Positions 60,001-64,000 of a stretch of DNA of 64,000 bases are shown here, piece by piece. A model generated the notes under the pieces. That model was not told the origin of the DNA. It was given only the letters and a program-made list of their open reading frames with translations, and did no database searches. This stretch comes from Litomosoides sigmodontis. Its lineage: Eukaryota; Nematoda; Chromadorea; Rhabditida; Onchocercidae. The translations under genes and the position numbers were made by a program. Where the stretch lies: NCBI GenBank assembly GCA_963070105.1, contig OY718807.1:4685001-4749000 (forward strand), given 5' to 3'. Each line of letters opens with the position of its first letter. Positions within the stretch are counted from its first letter, which is position 1.

Positions 60001-60075
60001 GTGCAACGGAATGCGGCAATCGTAGAGATCCTCTGATATTATATCATAAGATCCATACTTCTTCTTACCCGGCAT
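42550..60075 (-). CDS. dyc-1: NOS1AP/CAPON orthologue (DYC-1-like PTB adaptor)
   Basis: Adaptor related to human NOS1AP and C. elegans DYC-1, which act with dystrophin-associated complexes and nitric oxide synthase. About 778 residues, 18 exons, all in phase: 60075-59959, 58708-58637, 58474-58385, 58238-58174, 57487-57379, 49897-49771, 46855-46680, 46541-46354, 46145-46010, 45815-45615, 45369-45244, 44653-44528, 44358-44206, 44061-43933, 43876-43817, 43470-43351, 43158-43048, 42780-42550. The PTB domain (about residues 15-180) is shown by [81 protein letters not shown] and [20 protein letters not shown] coiled coil (about 428-511) matches human: [21 protein letters not shown] and [20 protein letters not shown]. 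The stop of exon 18 gives the end FGFDPIIGE. The boundary of exon 7 is the weakest. Intron 5 is 7.5 kb and holds an alternative first exon. Confidence 0.95.
47510..47547. repeat. (CT)n tract in dyc-1 intron 6
   Basis: An imperfect CTCTCT run of about 38 bp in the intron between exons at 49.8 and 46.9 kb. It resembles a strong polypyrimidine tract only on the non-coding strand. Confidence 0.85.
49099..49137. repeat. GACA/GAGA tract
   Basis: A short run of GACA tetramers passing into GAGA, in dyc-1 intron 6. Confidence 0.8.
49161..49219. repeat. Duplicated 21-mer, 38 bp apart
   Basis: CGTTTTTAATACCTCAATAA occurs at 49161 and again at 49199, separated by an AT-rich spacer. It is a small tandem duplication within dyc-1 intron 6. 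Confidence 0.9.
52037..52222 (-). CDS. dyc-1: Alternative first exon of dyc-1 (62 codons)
   Basis: An ATG at 52222 opens exactly 62 codons, from [20 protein letters not shown] through [20 protein letters not shown], to a strong donor GAG|GTATGT. Phase 0 at that donor matches the phase-0 start of the exon at 49897 ([11 protein letters not shown]). An acceptor (TTAACAACAG) lies about 25 nt upstream of the ATG, as expected for a trans-spliced first exon. The composition is clearly protein-like. The resulting isoform would lack the PTB beta-sheet and keep only its last helix, the linker and the coiled coil. Inference from sequence only; no similarity to known proteins is recognised in the 62 residues. 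Confidence 0.6.
52258..52312. repeat. Degenerate TGA/TAA triplet tract
   Basis: A short (TAA)n/(TGA)n run just upstream of the alternative dyc-1 first exon. It is the same motif family as the two large (AAT)n arrays but only about 55 bp long. Confidence 0.85.
52396..52519. repeat. 64-bp tandem duplication
   Basis: Two near-identical copies start TTTCGTAAACAGCGTAGACG at 52396 and 52460 and both end in AATAAATCCAAAGTTC. They differ at a few positions and by a GAG insertion. They lie 175-300 bp upstream of the alternative dyc-1 first exon (minus strand). Confidence 0.92.
53980..54079. repeat. (TG)n microsatellite
   Basis: About 100 bp of TG with scattered TA, GC and TC interruptions, in dyc-1 intron 5. 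Open frames across it on both strands (poly Cys-Val or His-Thr) are artefacts of the repeat. Confidence 0.97.
54271..54303. repeat. (GA)n tract
   Basis: A short GAGAGG/GAGA run in dyc-1 intron 5. Confidence 0.85.
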
Positions 60076-63000
60076 TCTACTTGTTCTATAATTAATATTC
60101 AATTTCTATCGGTGTGATGGTACTCATTGAGAAAGTGATAAAAAGCTGATAAGGGACGACGGCTATTATCAAATAGCAATGAAGACAAAGGAACTGGGAG
60201 AGTACATAAATATGTAACATACAAGTTGCTGAATTTAATTAAATAAGTAAATGCATTACAAAACTTTAGATAATTCTGAAATTTCAAAAGCTTGACGGAA
60301 AAAATTTGATTTTAGCAAACCAAATTCACGAAAAATTCCTATATTATTATATTTCCATTATTTGGCGAGCGGCAAGAGGATGAAAATGGAAATTTTGGAG
60401 AGATGAAATGTTTGTTAATTACGGGCGAGCGGATGCGAGGTCATGCATAAAGCAATATGGCAAAGAAATTTCAAAATCCCTAAGGCTAATCAAATTGCAT
60501 GTGTAATGAAATTGGGTGGAAATCCGAACAGACAACAAAAACTATTTATCCTTCAAAAGAATTCATTAATTTCGATAAAGAAGAGTTGTGGTAATATTCT
60601 GCATAGTTTGCACGTCATTAATTGTTTGACGGGAGCGACTGATTGAGTTAGAGTAATGAACTTGAAAAAGCTAACCTGGGAGTAAATTTGGTCTCACTCT
60701 AAGATTAGGAAAAATCATCATAAATTTAATTTTCCTAAATATCACAGCGATGCTTGAAAGATGAAGCAAATAGATGCTTAAAGAAACGGTGTAGTTTAAA
60801 AAGAAGTTTGTGCAACGAAATGGCAAATATAAATTTCCGCGTGAGTCACTTTCCTTTCCTTTAATTTCAGTTTATTTTACACGTCGTCCTCAATAGCTAC
60901 AGCAGAAGGTATGTAAAAGTTAAAGTGGAATAAAATGTTAAGGATATTGGACGGCATAAAAATGAATGAAATTCTGAATGTGTGCTTGAATTAAAATAAG
61001 ATGTGGAGGATACGATGGAAATTCATAGCAATCGCAGAGAATTAATTAAACGAAGTGAACTGAAAAATGAAATTTGAGCATTTCACATGTAATTTGATTG
61101 CAAGCGCAATAGTGTTGATACTATCAATTTCAGTGAAATTTTCGGAATTAATGAAAATTTTTAGGTTCTTTGAAGTAATTCCATCCAAAAGAAAAAACAA
61201 GCATTCTTTCCGTTCATAAAATTGCTAATAAGGTTGCTTTTCAATATTTCACATCAATCGATAGAAACCGTTTGATTAATGGGCGATTAATTAATTCTTC
61301 TCTCAGCAACTGTCGTAGAACACGTCTTATCAAGTCATTGATCGATGAATCTTTTGAAATTGAAAATATTCAACGACACTTATGTTTACATATACTTTCG
61401 TCAAACAAATATTCTTTTCTTTAATCTCTTTTTTTATAAAAATTAATTAATTGAGTGGGTTAGTTGCATGACTGATATTAACAATTGAACACTCTCTGAC
61501 CTTTGTAATAACGCACAATAAATAATTTTTACAAGTATCGATGAATGTCTTCAAAAGTAACGAAACGTCAAAAAAGCTCAGAAACCAAAGTCATCAGCTT
61601 TGTCAAAAATTCACGCAAAATTTAAATTTCATATCTTGAAATTTTCGTCCAAATTATCTCTCCTCAAATTAGTATTACTCATTTCACACTTCAATTCGCC
61701 CATTTCTTTCAACTATCAAGCAGTATTAAACTCAAATGCTGGAAGAATAGATGATTTTTGTAAATTAGAAAACTATTCAAATGAATTTTAAATTAAAAAA
61801 AAAAACTTCGTGTAAGAATGCAAATTTCGCACCAAAAAATATTTTTTTGGAAAATAATGTTTTTTCTTGAAATTTTAATTTGAAAGTGAAAAAAACTCAC
61901 ATCGCTATAATGCATGCTTTTTTCTAATAAATTTTTCACTGAAGAATTTTGAGACGTCGAAATAAAAAGGAAGGAAGTAATTTCAATGCTCTCACATCAC
62001 TTAGCTCTTGTCATCTCATCTTAAAATAATTTTGTTTGCAATTTTAAAAAATGCTAATTTAGGAATGAAAGCAAAAATGAATTTAAAAAAATTTTTTTTA
62101 TTAAATTCTAAGAACGCAATTAGCTGCAAAATAAATGTTAGCGAGTAAAACGAGCATTGCAACAAAGTTGGAATGTGAATTTCAATCGCTGATATATTAC
62201 CACTTGCGGTCTTTTCCAAAACATTTGCTAACCGAAAATAATATACGTAATATCTGTAAATATTCCTTTCTCAAAGTACGCCGTCAAGTGTTCTTAAATT
62301 TTATTTAAATTTAAAATGTGTTCGCTGCGATCGTGGCCGACCATAACTGGAGGGGCGAAAAAAATTGCGCAATTTATCATAATTTTCCGCTGTAATTTAT
62401 TTTAAAAATTTTTTAGGATAAAATAAGAAATGTCAGCTTCCTTGATAATTTAAGAAATATGTAGAAAGCAATAAGAAAAAAATTTTAATTTTTATTTTTG
62501 GAGCGAAAAACGAAAAGCTCTCAGAAACACTTGCAGCAATCAATGAGAAAACCAAATGGTTTAGATAAATGATTTTACGAGAACGAATTGTATTATTAAA
62601 AAAAAAATTATTTGTTTTATTAACTAAATATTTAGTCGCTAAGAACTTTCTTCAATTATAATAATTATGAATGTATGCAAATTTATGTCAATTTCATTTA
62701 ATAAACGTTATTATCAATTAAAACAGAAATAAGTACTTAGCAGTTAATTTAATTAACTCTATCCATTGTGTTGTGCTCGTCAATGTCTTCTTCTTCCGAT
62801 ATTTTTTTTATCAATGCAAACAGATTAATCGGATATTTTTTGAAAATTTCAAATTAATGAAGAATGTTCACTAATACAGTTGTGGCGAATGTGAACACTG
62901 CCGATGAACAAATATTCCATCTGTACCTCTTTGATTTATCTTTTAAAATTAAAAAAAAGTTCAACTACTCTTTTTCGTTACTTCAACATCCATAAATTTG

Positions 63001-64000
63001 GTTTTTTTTTCACCTTTACATGCCGCTAAATTTTGATTTTTGAGATTTCCTTCCTATCTTCCCGCTTGTTACATTTATATAATATTTGTCCTTTTAGCTT
63101 TTTTTTCGAATTTTTTCAAATATCATAGTTTCCACTTATCTAGAAAAATGCAATTTCCCTTGGAAATTTTGCTAAATTTTCAAAAAATTAATTTTAAATC
63201 ATAATTTGATTGTAATTAAAATGAATGTCACCTCAAGTAAAATACTTCAAATTAAGAACCTCAACAGTTCTGATCGTAGACTTATGAAATTAGCAAACAA
63301 TTAATTTTGTTTTTCGAATTCTAGACATAATCATTTCAAGCGAAAATTTATCAAGAATTTGCTTAAAACTACGACTGGCATCAAACACAATTACAATCTT
63401 TCGCGAATTCCTACATTGAACAATTATTCAAATTTGGAAATTATTAATGCAAAATAAATGATATCACTAGAAGAAGAAATGAAATAATTGATAATTTTAA
63501 GAAAAATTTCAACTGGTAAATTATATTCTCAAATTAGAATTATTAAATGATTTTAATTTAGCACCCAAAACTTATTGTGTTTAATTGGAATGATGCAATT
63601 TGATTAATTTCGTAGCGTAAAAAAACTCAACCTTCTGAACTCATTCTGCTAATAATTTCAAAAAACTCTAATTCAGGTTTCGTTTCTTTTTTCTTCTAAA
63701 ACTTTCATATTTATCAGAATTGAAAGTGATCCAAAAGGTTTACAATTGCAAAATTCAATTCTCTGCCATTGGTGCCAACACACACTAATTACTTCAAAGT
63801 AACAAAGTGGATGGTTCATCGACGTAACGTACGACAGATGAAAAAGAGAACCAATCTAAGCCATTTTGTCTGAAATGCATACCGTGCTGGAGCGAAATAC
63901 AGTAACGCTTACAGTACTGTTTCTAATCCTCCTATGCATCCCTGGCTGATTACTACAATACCATCCATCGTATGCCATTTCAGTTCCTCCTCTCACGAAC
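60076..64000. other. Right flank upstream of dyc-1, no supported gene
   Basis: AT-rich sequence above the dyc-1 start, so it should include its upstream promoter. No exon with recognisable similarity is seen on either strand. Near 63876 a plus-strand ATG opens a hydrophobic, signal-peptide-like frame (MHTVLERNTVTLTVLFLILL) that meets a stop after 24 codons. It could only be a first exon if it is spliced before the stop. Confidence 0.45.

Overview
This window looks like a nematode nuclear genome. It is about two-thirds A+T, and its genes are cut into many short exons (60-300 nt) by introns that mostly end in a TTTCAG-type acceptor. Several genes have such an acceptor only 0-30 nt upstream of the ATG, which is the arrangement expected for spliced-leader trans-splicing. 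Protein resemblance, intron density and microsatellites suggest a spirurid/filarial-type worm, but the species cannot be fixed from sequence alone. No viral, plasmid or bacterial genes, no CRISPR array and no convincing tRNA or rRNA were seen.

Layout. 1-3.7 kb is mostly non-coding. A pseudouridine-5'-phosphatase-like HAD hydrolase (PUDP, minus, 3.7-4.9 kb) and the polynucleotide 5'-kinase NOL9 (plus, 5.5-9.9 kb) diverge from a 0.65-kb promoter region containing a G-run cluster. A secreted histidine-rich protein (minus, 11.6-13.2 kb) and a basic, low-complexity protein (minus, 14.8-16.0 kb) follow. The complete condensin ATPase SMC4 (minus, 16.3-25.0 kb) ends about 370 nt upstream of the basic-protein gene, so the two may be co-transcribed. 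An unrecognised plus-strand gene (26.4-28.9 kb) carries a perfect (AAT)n array of about 550 bp inside an intron. A small secreted-protein gene (minus, 29.7-30.4 kb) appears to use a GC-AG intron. A divergent Cys-loop ligand-gated ion channel subunit lies on the plus strand (35.9-38.7 kb). From 60.1 to 42.6 kb on the minus strand is a large orthologue of NOS1AP/CAPON (C. elegans dyc-1), with its PTB domain split over six exons. About 200 nt downstream is another minus-strand gene (42.3-40.8 kb) that is either an operon partner or an alternative 3' end. A second (AAT)n array of about 500 bp lies just beyond it. 60.1-64 kb holds no supported gene.

Functions. NOL9 acts in pre-rRNA processing, SMC4 in chromosome condensation and PUDP in nucleotide salvage/repair. 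The NOS1AP/DYC-1 protein is an adaptor connected with muscle dystrophin and nitric-oxide-synthase complexes, and the channel is a probable neuronal or muscle receptor subunit. They do not form one pathway. The most novel material is the lineage-specific part: the His-rich secreted protein, the orphan gene at 26-29 kb, the GC-AG secreted peptide, the divergent channel and the alternative first exon of dyc-1. Gene models were assembled by hand from splice sites and reading phase, so internal boundaries can be off by a few bases.
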